The notes below the pieces were generated by a model, which saw only the letters and a program-made list of their open reading frames with translations, was not told where the DNA came from and ran no database searches. Position numbers and translations under genes: made by a program. From contig OX485806.1 of assembly GCA_950295325.1 (NCBI GenBank), positions 30,010,001 to 30,070,000 on the forward strand: a stretch of DNA of 60,000 bases, written 5' to 3'. This DNA comes from Polytrichum commune. Its lineage: Eukaryota; Streptophyta; Polytrichopsida; Polytrichales; Polytrichaceae. This document shows positions 23,291 through 35,691 of the stretch, piece by piece (the stretch's first letter is position 1; every line of letters starts with the position of its first letter).

Positions 23291-25797
23291 TTCAGTTTAC
23301 ACCAAGGAAGCAATGTTAGACTGACCGTGGAGTTTGAGGCCCCCAAAAGACATGTTTTGAGGCCTACATTATCTACTAACACGGTCCAACCGGGTTTTCT
23401 GTGGGAGAAGCAAACAAGGTGCTCTGGTAGAGAAAGGCAAGGGCCCATGACAGAAAAATGTTGTTTTAATAAATAAAAACATTTAATGAAAAAAAGATGA
23501 GGAAGAGAAGATGAAGACAAAAGAAGAAAAAAGAATGATCAAGCTTGAGATTTTTTTTAATTTTTAATTTTTTCAAAACTGTCCTTTTTGACATATATTA
23601 AAAAGAATCAGCACATTCATTGTTTGGTGTGTGGTCATTCCTCCTCTTGATCCACATTTGGTTCACACCTAAGGTAGAAATACCATAACCCATGAAAATA
23701 AGGCGATTCACATTGAAGATCTAGTCTGACAATCATGAGACAATTTTCCAAGATAGACGAGAAGGATTCATGAAGAATGCAAGTTGTTTCATTTTTTTCT
23801 GCCCTTTACAAACAAAAAAATGATACAATTTTTCAACATGGAAAGTTGTCCAAACCCCTACACCGAACAGGGCACTCCGCATACATTTCCATACAGAACA
23901 TCGCCTAAATCGGTTACCTCATGAGTACATCAACACTTGACTCCCATTGGCTACACTAAGTGTAACTTACACGCATTGAAGTTGCTGCCAATTCATATAT
24001 GATCCGTTTTTCAAACTGACACTTCACCATTATGACAGCGGTCCAGTGCACGGCCAGAGGGCGATTAATGGGTTATAATAATTGTACCTTGGTGAGGGAC
24101 TTGAAGGCTATGTGAATCGGATTTGATTTGTCGAAGAAATCGAATCATGAAGTCGGCCCATGGAAATAGGCCATCTCCCATGGGGTACACCGGCCTTTAG
24201 CAATGTGAAAGTTGAGCCGAGTGGAGCGCAGCCAAGTCAAAAGCGGAGGGGGTTGGCTCCACTGGCACGAAGCACCAGGTGCTGAGTCAGCTTCGGGACC
24301 TGGCCACGATGCTGAGGTGGCAATACGCACGCTTCCCACGGGGTTCAACAGGAGCACTCGGGGAGCGGAGGTGGTGACGTCATCACCATGTCAGCACGAG
24401 GTCACCAGCAGCCTTATTATTCTAAGCCTCGGTATTCCATCGCCCGATGCTCAATCAGGGAATAATGAGTGGATTTAGAGAAGGCTTTGTATCCACAAAA
24501 TTGGAAGGGGGGGGGGACCTTTTCCTTTACGGCCTAGTACCACTGATTGATGAGAAGGCTTGGGGTTCGTGGCCTCTAACGTGGAGACATGGGAAACGGA
24601 GAAACCAATGGTTGGGGAAAACCGACAACTAGTTCATTATCAGCTGATGGATTTCCCCTCATGGCCGGTCCAAATTACCAACCATTGGATGGCAATCTGA
24701 CTGTACTTTCAATCCTCCGGCAATTAGCCGATGGACCAGAAAATGTCCCGGAAATGTAGCCGATTTTTCTTGTGAGTTACTGGATTTCAGCCGGAAGAAG
24801 TACCGTAGTTTAATAACAGGTTCGACAGAAAATAATTCTAAAAATAGATGCCGTAAATTTTGGAATATTATTGGCATTTTTTGTCGAATATAAAATTGAT
24901 TGTTTTTCAAAATTGCCAAAAAGTAAGAAATTTTTACTTCTCACTAGAGTTTTACTTACAGTGGAAGCATATGTGAATTTTGAAAGAGAGAAGGTGCTCC
25001 TTTTGTAATCAAGCTCACTTACATTAGTCCACAAAGAATATGGGTTAAGAAGTAGCAAGACTCTAGGTGAGGCTTTTCAAATGTGTTGTACACAAATGTT
25101 TGGAGTCCGATTGAGCATAGAAGATGAAGTTTTATAGAATTTTGTCCAACTAACAAAAGTTGAGAAATCAATCCTTCTTCCACCTCCAACAAGTTTTGTG
25201 TCAAAATAAGTCTTTATGCAAAAGATATGGACAAAACATTGCAGCCGTGTAAAGATCAAAAAATTAAAATGCGTTCATAACAGTTTTTCGGAGCTCATTT
25301 GTGCATAGAAGATCAACTTTTTTGGCATTTTGTTTGTCTAAGAAAAGTTTAGAAACCAAGTAATCTTTCACCTCCAACAAATTTTATGTCATTTGAAGAC
25401 TCTATGAAAAAGTTATGCATGTTATAAAAATGAAGTCTAACTCGGTGCTTCACCTCAAAGTTTACATATCCCATATGCATTGTTGAACACAACTCCACTC
25501 TACTTGCATAAAGCACAAAGCATTCTCAACTCTTCACTCGCATCTTACTTGTCATTCAATGCAAGAGAGATGTACAAGATATCAGCTTCAATAGAAAATT
25601 AAAAATGAATTTAAGCCAAATATTTAAAAATTAAAAGAGAAAATTGCCGAAAATAAGAATATATTATTTTCATGTGCCGAACCTACTTTTTGAACTTTAC
25701 TTAATTATTCGACTAACATGTGTCGAACCAGCTATGAACCTACGGTATTCAAGTACTGGCCGATACCCGGAAAATGGTAACCGATAGCCTTAGAAAG
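23291..25797. other. Intergenic, no gene seen
   Basis: Frames of up to 94 codons (23192-23476, 24212-24478) have no recognisable content. The stretch 24180-24420 is more GC-rich than its surroundings. Sequences with a recurring word like GCCGATT/CCGGCAATTAGCC at 24700 and 26300 suggest the remains of one transposon around the hAT fragment below. Confidence 0.35.
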
Positions 25798-25960
25798 TAT
25801 GATGCGTGTTGCTATAGAAGGCCCAGACAATGATTTTGATGACATTCTAACAAGTGCTCTAGATCTTTGGAAGGATGCTGCTAAGTTTCGCTATTTGTAT
25901 AGCAATCCAGAGCGCTATTTGTCTAGGGCATCTGATGATGCACTTGAGGAAGTACCCTAA
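25798..25960 (+). mobile_element. Possible hAT transposase C-terminal fragment
   Basis: One frame reads SMMRVAIEGPDNDFDDILTS and continues through a Trp-containing segment to ERYLSRASDDALEEVP and a stop. The M-R-V/I-x-I-E-G-P pattern is like the conserved C-terminal end of hAT-type transposases. Only this last piece is visible. It could instead be a captured host exon. Confidence 0.4.
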
Positions 25961-26385
25961 ACCTTAAACTTTTGAGTTATGCAACCTTTCCATGACCAAA
26001 TCCAATTGCTTCTATGAAGAATGGGGGGACCCTTGGCCTTCAAGCGGTGAAGGCATTGCTAGGTTCAATTCCTGCCAAGGATATTAACTCTTCAAATTTA
26101 AAGTTTTGAACATGCCTTTCTTTTCACTTATTCAAGATTTTGTACTAAGAAATGATTTCTAATAAATTTTCATACATTTTTTAAACAATTAGTGCCGATA
26201 TGAATTCCATTTAATCGGATATTGGCCAATGAAAATATGAAAATATAGGCAATTGACCGATTGATTTTACAAAAGACCGGCTCTTGCCGATGTAAATTGG
26301 AAAAAATCCGACCCTTCGTAGCAACTACCGGCAATTAGCCACTAAGGCTTCAGAAACTTCCCGAACTCTGGGTGAAACCTAATAA

Positions 26386-27039
26386 GGGCCAAGTTCCATG
26401 TGTTGGTCCCAATCCGTTTTTTTCAAAATAAATGTATCTATGTAAACAAACCTAAACCATGTAACAAACCATGTAACAAACCCTAAACCATGTAAACGTA
26501 TGTTATTTTTTCAAATCTATTAACGCAAAAATAATGAACTATGTGCTTTTACTTTAAATTCATTCTAGACTACCGTTATCTTAATTCTAGTTAATATGTA
26601 CTAATGATGGCCCATGTTACGTGTTGGGTTTAATTAAAAAATGTATTAAAATTCACTTATAAACAATGTACAATGACGCTTTCAACTAAAATAATAATAT
26701 ATATCAATATTTAAATATTTCCATAGATGACAGTATTACCAACCTATGCATATCAACAACACATAATTTGGAATTTATTCAATAAATGTATGGAAATTGA
26801 TGTGCAAATCAAATATGAAAAGTTAAATTATGATGACCTTCATTGCCGGTGACCTTCATAAAGTGTCATGTCTTATCACTCACCAAATTTAGTTAGAAGG
26901 TAGGAAATCAAAATAAACCGGCACCCCACATAGAAGTACCCCCTCCATAAAATGGGTGACATCACCCTTTTTTGGATGATGTCACCCGTTTCTCACCCAT
27001 TTTAAAAACGGACCGGAACCGGCACATGGAACTTGGCCC
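26386..27039. mobile_element. PIF/Harbinger-like MITE, larger member
   Basis: Inverted ends start GGGCCAAGTTCCATGTG and complement each other through CGTTTTT. The left flank is TAA and the right flank TAC, consistent with a TAA duplication with one later change. A strong internal stem (AAAATGGGTGACATCACCC with its complement) sits near the right end, about 26950-27004. No transposase is present; frames inside are products of the palindrome. Confidence 0.65.
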
Positions 27040-27721
27040 TACGCCCATTCGGCTGGAAAGCAAGAGTGGCTTGGAAATTTGTGCGTTTGTTTTCCCAAGT
27101 TGGAGTAGTAGAGGAAATGATGAGGAATGCAAGTCGTTTCGTAATTGTGTTCCCAATGAATAATTAGTTTGGTTTTCTTAAAGAGGCAAGTAAGTCCACC
27201 TCCATGCTTGTACAGTGGAGTCTCCCTGTTTTAATCATCAAACTATCACGTTCTACAGATGAGTGTACACACAACAGTTAACTCAGTGGCAGTTAAATGT
27301 GATCCCAAGTGGTTGTGGAAACAAGACTTATCATGTTGATCACTGCATCCTTTTTGGGCCACCATTGTTTTTATAAGTAGCCATTTTGGGTCTACATAAG
27401 AGTTACTCTACTCTTAATCTAGTGCACCACTAGTGGTCATTCACCGTTTTTTGTTCTTTTACATTTACTTAATCTCATCCATTATGGATGAAAGGGGTTT
27501 TAGTAACAACAAGTCCTTTATGAGGTTAAGGGCCGATTCATTTCTAATAAGAGTCCACGAGATTGATTCGGGTTTTTGATGCCATTTTGGAGTCAAATCG
27601 TCTTAAAGTAGTTGTCCTCGGACTATAAAACATTTTGTTGGGTTTTTCACCTTGATAATGGATGAGTTCATGGAGACACCACGAATCCCTAGCCTACTAT
27701 TGATAGGCTATACATGTCTTA
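27040..27721. other. Intergenic, no gene seen
   Basis: No recognisable frame. A TTAAGGGCCGATTCATTT phrase near 27530 resembles one end of the PIF-like MITEs, but no partner end was found. Confidence 0.35.
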
Positions 27722-28345
27722 TTGATATACCTCTTTTCACGTATGTGTCGACCACTGGAGAGTGTCTTATTCTCAAGTGAAGGTTCACAACGCGTACCAA
27801 GGGGAGGGCAAACTAGGGGACGGGAGGGGGAGGGTCAAATTGTTGATTATTATTGTTGCCAAAGGCTTTTCTTGCCTAAAGAGTGGAACTCTTTTTGTCT
27901 CTCAGGGAAGAAACTCGACTGTCTCCACTTCAAGGATCTTCTCAAATACAAATGTGAATGGTACTTGAAGCAATCATTGACACCATCACAACGCAAAACC
28001 ATTATGGTTTACCCCACCTCGAATCATAGACTTGCCATTGAAATTAGATAGTGGTTGACTACCCTAATCTCTAGAGATAATGGAACATGCGACTTCCGTT
28101 CTTACAATATACTGAAAAATAAGGCACACTTTGTGTCGGAGTGTCCCCTATATAATTCCATTATAAGTTTGACTTCCAATCACTATTTGAGAATGTAGTA
28201 TTTGGGAATCTCAATTGATGTTAGGCTTTGTCTCATAGAGGCTACTGCACTTTGCCACTCTAGGGAGTCGGTTGATTTAAAACCATCTTGATGTACTTCT
28301 ACTCCTATAAGCGTTTTGGCTTCTCGGACTTTAAAATGAATTTCA
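27722..28345 (+). mobile_element. LINE C-terminal remnant, second copy
   Basis: The frame ending at 28051 contains YLKQSLTPSQRKTIMVY and SNHRLAIEI. Past its stop the same reading continues with ISRDNGTCDFRSYN, then KAHFVSECPLYNSI, then TALCHSRES. This is the same family as the minus-strand fragment at 8.1 kb: C-x2-C-like residues followed by H-F-x-x-E-C-P-L-Y. Several stops and shifts show it is inactive. Confidence 0.6.
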
Positions 28346-28395
28346 TTTCATCTCGTCTCATTGTAGAGCATTGTGAGAAAAAATAAGGTAGTACT

Positions 28396-28690
28396 CAAAT
28401 GTTCATATTAGTCACCTTTGGCACCAAGGTGACCAATTTCAATTTCTTGAATATATTTCAAAATCATTTGGAAAGCCCTAGGAAGCTCTGCACTAGCCCT
28501 TTATAAACCATTTGAGGGGGGAGGGGAAGTAATAGAAAATAAAAGGTACATGAACATTCATATTAGTGACCTTTACACTAAGGTGTCTAATTTCAAATTT
28601 TTCAATTTTTTTTCAAATTGTTTGGAAACCCTTGGAAAACACTGCAAGGGATATTTGAAAAAAAATATATAAAAATAATCATCCGTGACT
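28396..28690. repeat. Diverged ~150-bp tandem duplication
   Basis: Two direct copies both start with a TTCATATTAGT(C/G)ACCTTT phrase (about 28407 and 28557) and run through ...AATTTC...TTTGGAAA.CC. They are clearly related but substantially diverged. Confidence 0.55.
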
Positions 28691-30069
28691 AGATTAATTT
28701 CCATTTTCTTTTCTTCAAAGCAATTTCTTTATAAAATATTTTAATTGAATTTTGAGCATATGTAAGATTTGACCATGGCCAACATTTGAAGGATAAAATA
28801 ATGTACAAGACAAATGCTTGATGGTTGTGATACGCAATCCATATATGTCGCAACCCACCTATGATTTGGATAACTCTGTATGATCAAGATCATCCAACAA
28901 CACATGTAATTGTTGCTGTAATTTCAACACAAGAAACTTGCAAGAGTTAGATGTACACAATGCAATAGAGGATGTTGAAACATAATACTATGTTGGTGGT
29001 TGTATTCTAGTGTTGTCACAAAAGAAGGCTTCCAGATCTTTCAAACTAGTTAAGATTGTGACCTTTCTATTACAAACAATGAATTGGTCACATGCAAACA
29101 TATACAATACATACTAAATTAACATAATCCTATTCGCAACCCCAACCATGAGACCAACGGTATGTGCGCCCTCCCTTGAACATCACCAACCTCATTCTCA
29201 ATATCCAAGAATGTAACTTGGACAAAGATATTCTAACAACCATAACCACAATACAAATACACTCTCCCTTCACCCAAATTTATGACCAACATGGAACCTA
29301 CGTTGTGCCCTAATTTTTTTCGAGTTTATTATGTTAATGCTGTAACTCAACCTCAACTCTCCAAATATCTCTATGCCAAGAACCCAATCCATGGAATTCG
29401 CCACGAAACTTGTCCTCCTAATCCAAAGTTGTATTAAAATTCTTCTAAAAAAACCTTCCATCTACTATAACTCCCATTAACAACCATCATTCCCTCACGG
29501 ACGATATCATTCCACCCCTCATCCAATCATTTACACAGACTCATTCATATTTCTTCTCGCCATTACTTGCTTATTACAATTTACTCATTACTACTCCCCA
29601 CATGCCATAGACACCATCTTTGGCTCATATGGCCTACATTTTCCTACCAATGGCAAGGCTTTGGCAATGCACATATCCTAGACATGTAAATCTACCCCAA
29701 TCTCTTAGATGGGTTTGGAAGCCTCCCAAACAAACCCCACCAATGTTAGCATACTAATACTTAATCACGAGGCTTAGTCCCATAACCCTCCCAAATTCCT
29801 CTACCATTTAGACATAAACCATCTTCTCGCTATTCCATCCCTTACCCTCTCCTCCCACAAGTTCCCCCCTTTACTACACAATGAAAGATCCAAATTTAAC
29901 AACAATACTATGCATCCAATCCCCCACCCCTACAACCCAAATTAACGCTTACCTCACACTCCTACCCAAATCGAACCTACCTATGGATCACTCCTGTTCA
30001 TCACAACACACTCAAAATACCACAAAGCATAGCCCACTACCCAACTATCTTTGGACACATGAACAATGG

Positions 30070-31128
30070 TGATTTTTCACAAGGTCCCTAACATGTCCAG
30101 GGACATGTTCATAAAAAAAAAAACATTTCCAGTGGATGGGTTCTTAGAAAATGAACCGGTTTTTGGACGTGTCAAATTCACTTTGGACGGGTTCTAAAAA
30201 TAACATTTTTTTTGGTATTTTTTTCCCAAAAAAAAAATGGTACAAATATCAGTTACATTATGTCATATATGACATGTGAATATAAGCATAATGCAATCAA
30301 ACCACTAATACCCAATCAAAATATCAATCTTGAAGCGCTTGATTCACCTGCATACATTAATTCATCAACCACAAAATTTAGAACCTTTTTAACATAATGT
30401 CAAAGATTATAATTGGGTGTAAACTTAGCAATTGAATTAGAATTAGTATATATAAACATGTTCAAAAACTTAAAAATAAAGAGCTACTTACCCTTCAAAG
30501 AAGTGGATGAATTCTCCTATCCTTCATGTTTCTCCAAACAAGCATCATTGCATTCCAATTGATGTTTTCAACTGGAATATTTGCACATGAAATGCGCATC
30601 AAAGCATCTAAAGACTCTAACTTCAAACTAGTACGTAGAGGACTTTTGATTAGGTTTTGTTTAGAAAAACCCTCTTGTGGAGGGAATACGGGTGGTGACG
30701 GACAGGCGATGACGGGTGATGGAAACACCTTAAGGATAGAGTGTGGGGAAAGAAATGGGAGATTGAAGGACAAGAAATAAAAAGAAATGATGATGGCAGA
30801 GGAAATTAGAATGGGGGGTACTGGAAAGATGAGAATCGACAACAAAAGACAAATAACTGACGGGCATTGAAGGCATAATTTGTCGAGATCTTATTGTTTC
30901 CAAGTGCAACCAGTCACAAGTCAACATCTTTCAATTTTTTGGTTTTTTAATTTTTACCAACATTGTAAGAGACTTATTTATACCGCTTAGGGGATGGGTT
31001 GTTTTTTCTTTAACCTTTCCATGGACGGGTTGGTTTAGAAATTACCGGTTTTGGGACGGGTTGCAATTTGTTTTGCCTTTCAATTCAAGGTTTTTGGACG
31101 TGGACGGGCAAAAACTTTGTGAAAAATC
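30070..31128 (-). mobile_element. hAT-like non-autonomous element inside the LINE
   Basis: Ends share an inverted TGATTTTTCACAA(G/A)GT. Minus-strand frames at 30495-30845 contain SLDALMRISCANIPVENINW and end VWRNMKDRRI, resembling the last conserved block of hAT transposases (L-x-x-L-M-R-I...R-R-I). The rest of a transposase is missing. No 8-bp target duplication was found, so the exact boundaries are provisional. Confidence 0.45.
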
Positions 31129-31284
31129 AGCCATGCACATGAACCTATACCGCCGAGCCCTCCATCTCTATCTCACCACCTACTTCCGCCATCTATCACC
31201 TCCCCAAGTTCCTCCCCATTGGATCACATTGTATAGATGGTTATTTCACCCCACCGGACAATGTAGGAAACGGTAATATAGCAG

Positions 31285-31425
31285 GATCATGGTTTGAGAT
31301 GACCCTAAACTACCAGGTGATAGTGGAGGGTACCCATTTCCGAATGAATTGGTTGGCGGTTCGATTCCCCTTGTGAAATCTTCTCTTTACTTGACGGAAA
31401 CAACTAGCTAGGTAGGTAAGAAGCC
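31285..31425 (+). mobile_element. SINE-like sequence, plus copy
   Basis: Contains GGCGGTTCGATTCCC, which fits the RNA polymerase III B box, and matches a minus-strand copy at about 38075-38212 along its length (CCTAAACTACCAG near the start, GAAATCTTCT and TTTACTTG after the B box). A tRNA-derived SINE is the simplest reading. The A box is not clear. Confidence 0.5.
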
Positions 31426-32857
31426 AAGAGCTCACCCACCGCAAGGTAGGCAATATACTCCACCCTGCACCAAGAGGATTCTTGAGCAGGATAGGGCCAA
31501 GGAGCTCAAATTCACATCGGATTGCCTGATGTTGGCTATTTGTTTATTCATAGTAGGATCAAATATATACAATGGTCCATCTAACACAAACATCCTTGCA
31601 AGATCACCAAGTTACTTGAGTATTTTGAGATTAGAATTATGTGTTATCCTACTAGTTGTTGAACATCTCAAAACCTAAACCATGATAGAGACATTTTTGC
31701 TAATAGACTTAACATCATTTACTTTTTCACAAACCACCTCCACCACCCATCATCCCAACATAACCACCCTGATAAACACACCATATTCAACAACACAACA
31801 CCATGTCGTCATCCAAAAGCTTTGCACACACAACAACATTATTGGAGTAGTTGAACTCGCCAAACAATGATCCTTGGCGGACCCTATCCCATAATCAACT
31901 CCATTTCTACCTCCTTGGACATTACATCCCATATTAATTGGCAAGTGTCCCAAACTACCTTCACACAAGATGATGGCTCCATCCGAAACCTCAAAAGATA
32001 TATATTAAAAAAAACATGTAAACTACATTGTGTCATATGCCACAAATTGCATTCCCTACGTTCACAAATGGCTACATTATAGGGTTATCCACCAAAAAAG
32101 GTCAACACACATTTTGGATCATGCCCAATATGTCTGATGCCTAGATTGCTTGGACATTAAAATTTTGATACTACCATAAACGTAAATTATTGAATAATAA
32201 TATTTCCCCTCATTGTGACCTTTGCCACCTTAATCAAAATGATACATGTTTACACGTCCTATCTTGTTGTACTAACATGCATATTAATAATCTTCGAACA
32301 AATTGCCATAACAAAGCAATTCATAAAATTTAGAATTCTCATTTAGCCCACCCCAATACCTGACATTTTACCTTAGTGCATGCCAGTCGACAAGCCCATT
32401 GCCCATTACAAAATACTCTACCTTCATGGCCACTCCCTTGTCCGTGTTTCCTACCTTAACATAAATGTGTTGCTAGACTCTGCCCAAACATCCTTTACAT
32501 TATAGGTAAATCCCCCACCAATAAACCCTCCACCCCCCTCCCCCACTTTTTACCCTACAACTCCCTTACCATTCAAGTCATTGATTTCACATACTGCAAC
32601 AACATGTTTCCAATATCGGTCACATTACAAACACATGAAAAATATGATGTCCTTGTTCACACCCCCAAAGCCTTAAATGGAAGGCCCTCCCACCTTTCAT
32701 CCTTACAACCGGTACCCGGGACATCCTCAAAGATGTGGGCCTCCCCTTTCCTTGAATCCACAAGTTCATGAACAACATCTCCCTCAATACCATCAAGTAC
32801 CTCATAAGGTACGGGTGGCAATTTCCGTGCAGGTCCTAAGGTCGACCCCTATGGCTG

Positions 32858-32915
32858 AAGCACCTTTTAAGGTGCTTTTACCTGGGTTTACAAAAGCACC
32901 TATCAAGGTGCTTTT
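32858..32915. repeat. Twin hairpins with the same stem
   Basis: Two adjacent stem-loops share the AAGCACCT/AGGTGCTT stem: AAGCACCTT-TT-AAGGTGCTT at 32858-32877 and AAAAGCACCT-ATCA-AGGTGCTTTT at 32892-32915. No function assigned. Confidence 0.7.
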
Positions 32916-33892
32916 ACCGTTCATAGCGCTGCCATCATTTCATTGGCTGCCAGCGGTTGATTTAATGCTGCCAGTGTCGGTTTTAGAAATCCACCATGTG
33001 GATATACCACATACCCTATGTGTGAGTGTTGGTCACTCTACAAGGTTTCCTTTAAAAATTTGTAGGAAATCATAAACATGCCGGAAATTTTTGATTTTTT
33101 TTATAGTTGCTCTTGCACCAGCTTTGCGGAGCGCTCAAAATTTATAAAAAAAAATAGTTTCAGCATCCCAACTAGGCACATCTGAAATTTGGACGGAAAT
33201 AGCCACCCTACCTTATACATTAATATAACCCAACAAGATACCGTAGAGAACTATTTAATTGAACACTTTGAACCTCCGAATAGAATTTCCATGTGGGAAT
33301 GTATAGGGTCCCAACTAATGCAATGATGACACCTGGCTAAAAATAAAATGTATAGGGTCCCAAGTATGGCAAAAGTATGGTAAACTATAACCATCCACCA
33401 TTGTAATTGTGGGTTGTATGAAATAGCCCCCTTTCACATTGGAGCTAAGGTATGTGACCTTATTGTGGGCAATTCCAACTCCTTGGACAATTTGACTTAT
33501 TGGAACAAGTTGGTAATTTGTCTCGTCTTGGAAGCAATTGTGAACCTCACATAATATCATTTCGAGTTTCAAAAAGTAAGTTAAAAACTCAAATTTCATA
33601 AGAAGCCAAACATAAACTTCTAATGTATCTATGCACAAAATTTTATATTGAGTGAAAGCGACCTCCTTAGTGATCATATGCCCTTGTTGACATTAACTTA
33701 CGGAGAGAATAATACATTTTGAGCACGCACACTAATATTGTCATAACACGTGTTTTTTTGGTGTTTATCCTTAACTACCAAGCCTTCCCATATACCACTT
33801 GGATACATGTGTACTCTTATCAAGAGATTGTCCACGTAATTAGGGCCCACAAACCTTTTGGTGAATCCTAAGTGCAACTTATACCATGCCGA
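32916..33892. other. Intergenic, no gene assigned
   Basis: Minus-strand frames of 120 and 117 codons (33315-33677, 33698-34051) are longer than most in this window but contain no motif I recognise, and the second overlaps an inverted repeat. Confidence 0.35.
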
Positions 33893-34500
33893 TACTAGGA
33901 CCAGAGACGGGTTCACACTAGTGGGAGAGTTTCCATCTTGATAGGAGCTCTTGTCATGTATGCGTTGGCGGAATTGTAGTGCATTACAATCAATGAGGTT
34001 ACTATGATTTTTGGACATAACCGCTCGGGATCCTAGTGTTTCCAAGTCCATCCATATACAAGTTCACATCTTTTAGTCTTTCTTTAAAATTTGAAGTATA
34101 TTCTCTAGATTCCTTTAAAACGATCGGTAGTTTTCACGAAGTCTTGAATGTCAACCGGTTGATTATTAAAACTCAACCATTTCATTTGTAACTAGAAATT
34201 GGTTGTCCTTGTTCATTGATTGTGAGTGGGACGAAAAATCCTTTTGGGAGCAATAATTTTGATTACTATACCACGGCCACACTAGGGTCAGTTGTTGGCC
34301 CTAGGCCATAGGAGGAGTTCTTCTTGATAGGGAAAGTTCATCTCTTTTTGAAATTATTTTTACCAGTAAGTATTCATTTTCCTACTCACAATAGCCTCAG
34401 TGAATGTAACATACTACAATTTCGCTAATACATACAAGACCAAAACTCCTATCAAGATGGAAACTCTCCCATTGGTGTGGGCCAGTCAATGATCCTAGTG
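33893..34500. repeat. Inverted repeat, ~105-bp arms
   Basis: Arms at about 33893-33995 and 34392-34500 are reverse complements with moderate divergence, sharing GGGAGAGTTTCCATCTTGAT. A third partial copy of the arm start (ACTAGGGTCAG...) lies at about 34275-34345. This may be a fold-back transposon. Confidence 0.6.
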
Positions 34501-34646
34501 TGGGCATGTTGTTAGTTTGCGTAGAACTACAAGTTGCACTTTTGAAGTTGTCATCTTGATACGTGCGTAGACTATGTGCATTATGGACAACAAAAAAATG
34601 TGGTTCTTGGGTTTCAACCAACTTTTTTTTCTTCCCCCGGCTACTA

Positions 34647-35019
34647 TACTAAATATGATATTTAGTGTCATATGGTATTTTATGTCACTATGGTAACTTT
34701 CCGGATGACACTCCTTATGGATAAGTGAGCAAATATTGTCATGGATGATGGATGAGTTCATCCATTGGCCAAAACCCTACCTCCTCTTGTCAGCAACTTG
34801 TGATAAAATATTATCATGGATGACTGAAACTTGGATGAAAAATCAGTTGGTAAGTGATAGTAATTGCAACACTATAAATCTATAATCCCCCCACAAAAAT
34901 TACAAGGACTGACAAATAATGTTGGGTTAACATGTGGTGTTGGTGACACTATGCCATGGTTTCCAATTACTATTGAACAAAACAATTAGAATCGGTGACA
35001 CTAAATATCATATTTAGTG
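34647..35019 (-). mobile_element. CACTAAAT-family MITE, copy C (inverted)
   Basis: 373 bp, TA-flanked, with the interior of copies A and B in reverse orientation. The right end reads CACTAAATATCATATTTAGTG; the left end has one substitution at its first base. Confidence 0.8.
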
Positions 35020-35691
35020 TAGTTGAACTTGGAAGCCTCTAGAGGTTTAAGGAACCAATGTAATAATAATAATAATTATTATTATTCCCCCTGATCAAAA
35101 CATCCATGCAGCCTTGAATTTCTTCCGTGTATAATTAGAAGTCGTCATTGGAATTGACAAACAAGTTGTGTGCATTTGCCAAACACTCTCTTCCACTCAT
35201 CTATTTATAGCAACATCAAAACTCCACGAAACAAAGTCTTGAGCTCGCCACCTTGACCGCTTGTGGAGTCAACATGTCATCAACCCTCCTACTCTTTTTA
35301 TTCGGAACAAATAATTAGGGCGGGCTCCAACCTAACTTGGTTGAAACCCGAATTTAGCACCAAGTCCTTAAAGGACGGTCCTTGGTACGGCAGCCCGGAT
35401 GTATGTGCTTCTCTCCCGCACATGTTCCACAAGACATCGTCCTTAGTCATCAGGACGACGTCACTAAATGATGTCATCCGGATCTTTCATGTAAGAAGAA
35501 GAAGAAAAGGAAGAGGAATTATAATAATCAAAAGTATCAAGAATTTGAGAAACAACGGGGAGTCCTCGACCATGGTTATCTTTTCACCAGTGTTCTGTCT
35601 GGTAGTGTATTATATAAGTCAATGGCATCAATAATGACATTGAGGAGTCTATATATCCATTGGTGCCAAATTCAATGAACGGGGAGAACTT

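Larger units (their letters stand above)
29100..32850 (+). mobile_element. LINE remnant, interrupted by a hAT-like element and a SINE
   Basis: The plus strand is C/A-rich and gives broken LINE ORF2-like frames. The best parts are FTQDDGSIRNLKRYILKKTC (near 31955), HCDLCHLNQNDTCLHVLSCC with NLRTNCHNKAIHKI (32210-32330), and FTYCNNMFPISVTLQTHEKY leading to DVLVHTPKA (32590-32680). The C-x2-C-x8-H-x4-C arrangement followed by R-x-x-C/R-H-N-K-A matches the post-reverse-transcriptase zinc motif of plant LINEs. An N-terminal portion lies before 30070. Stops and frame changes are frequent. Confidence 0.55.

Noticed and set aside
31285-31425. A functional tRNA gene at the B box
   Set aside because: No cloverleaf could be drawn and the sequence is repeated elsewhere as part of a longer unit.
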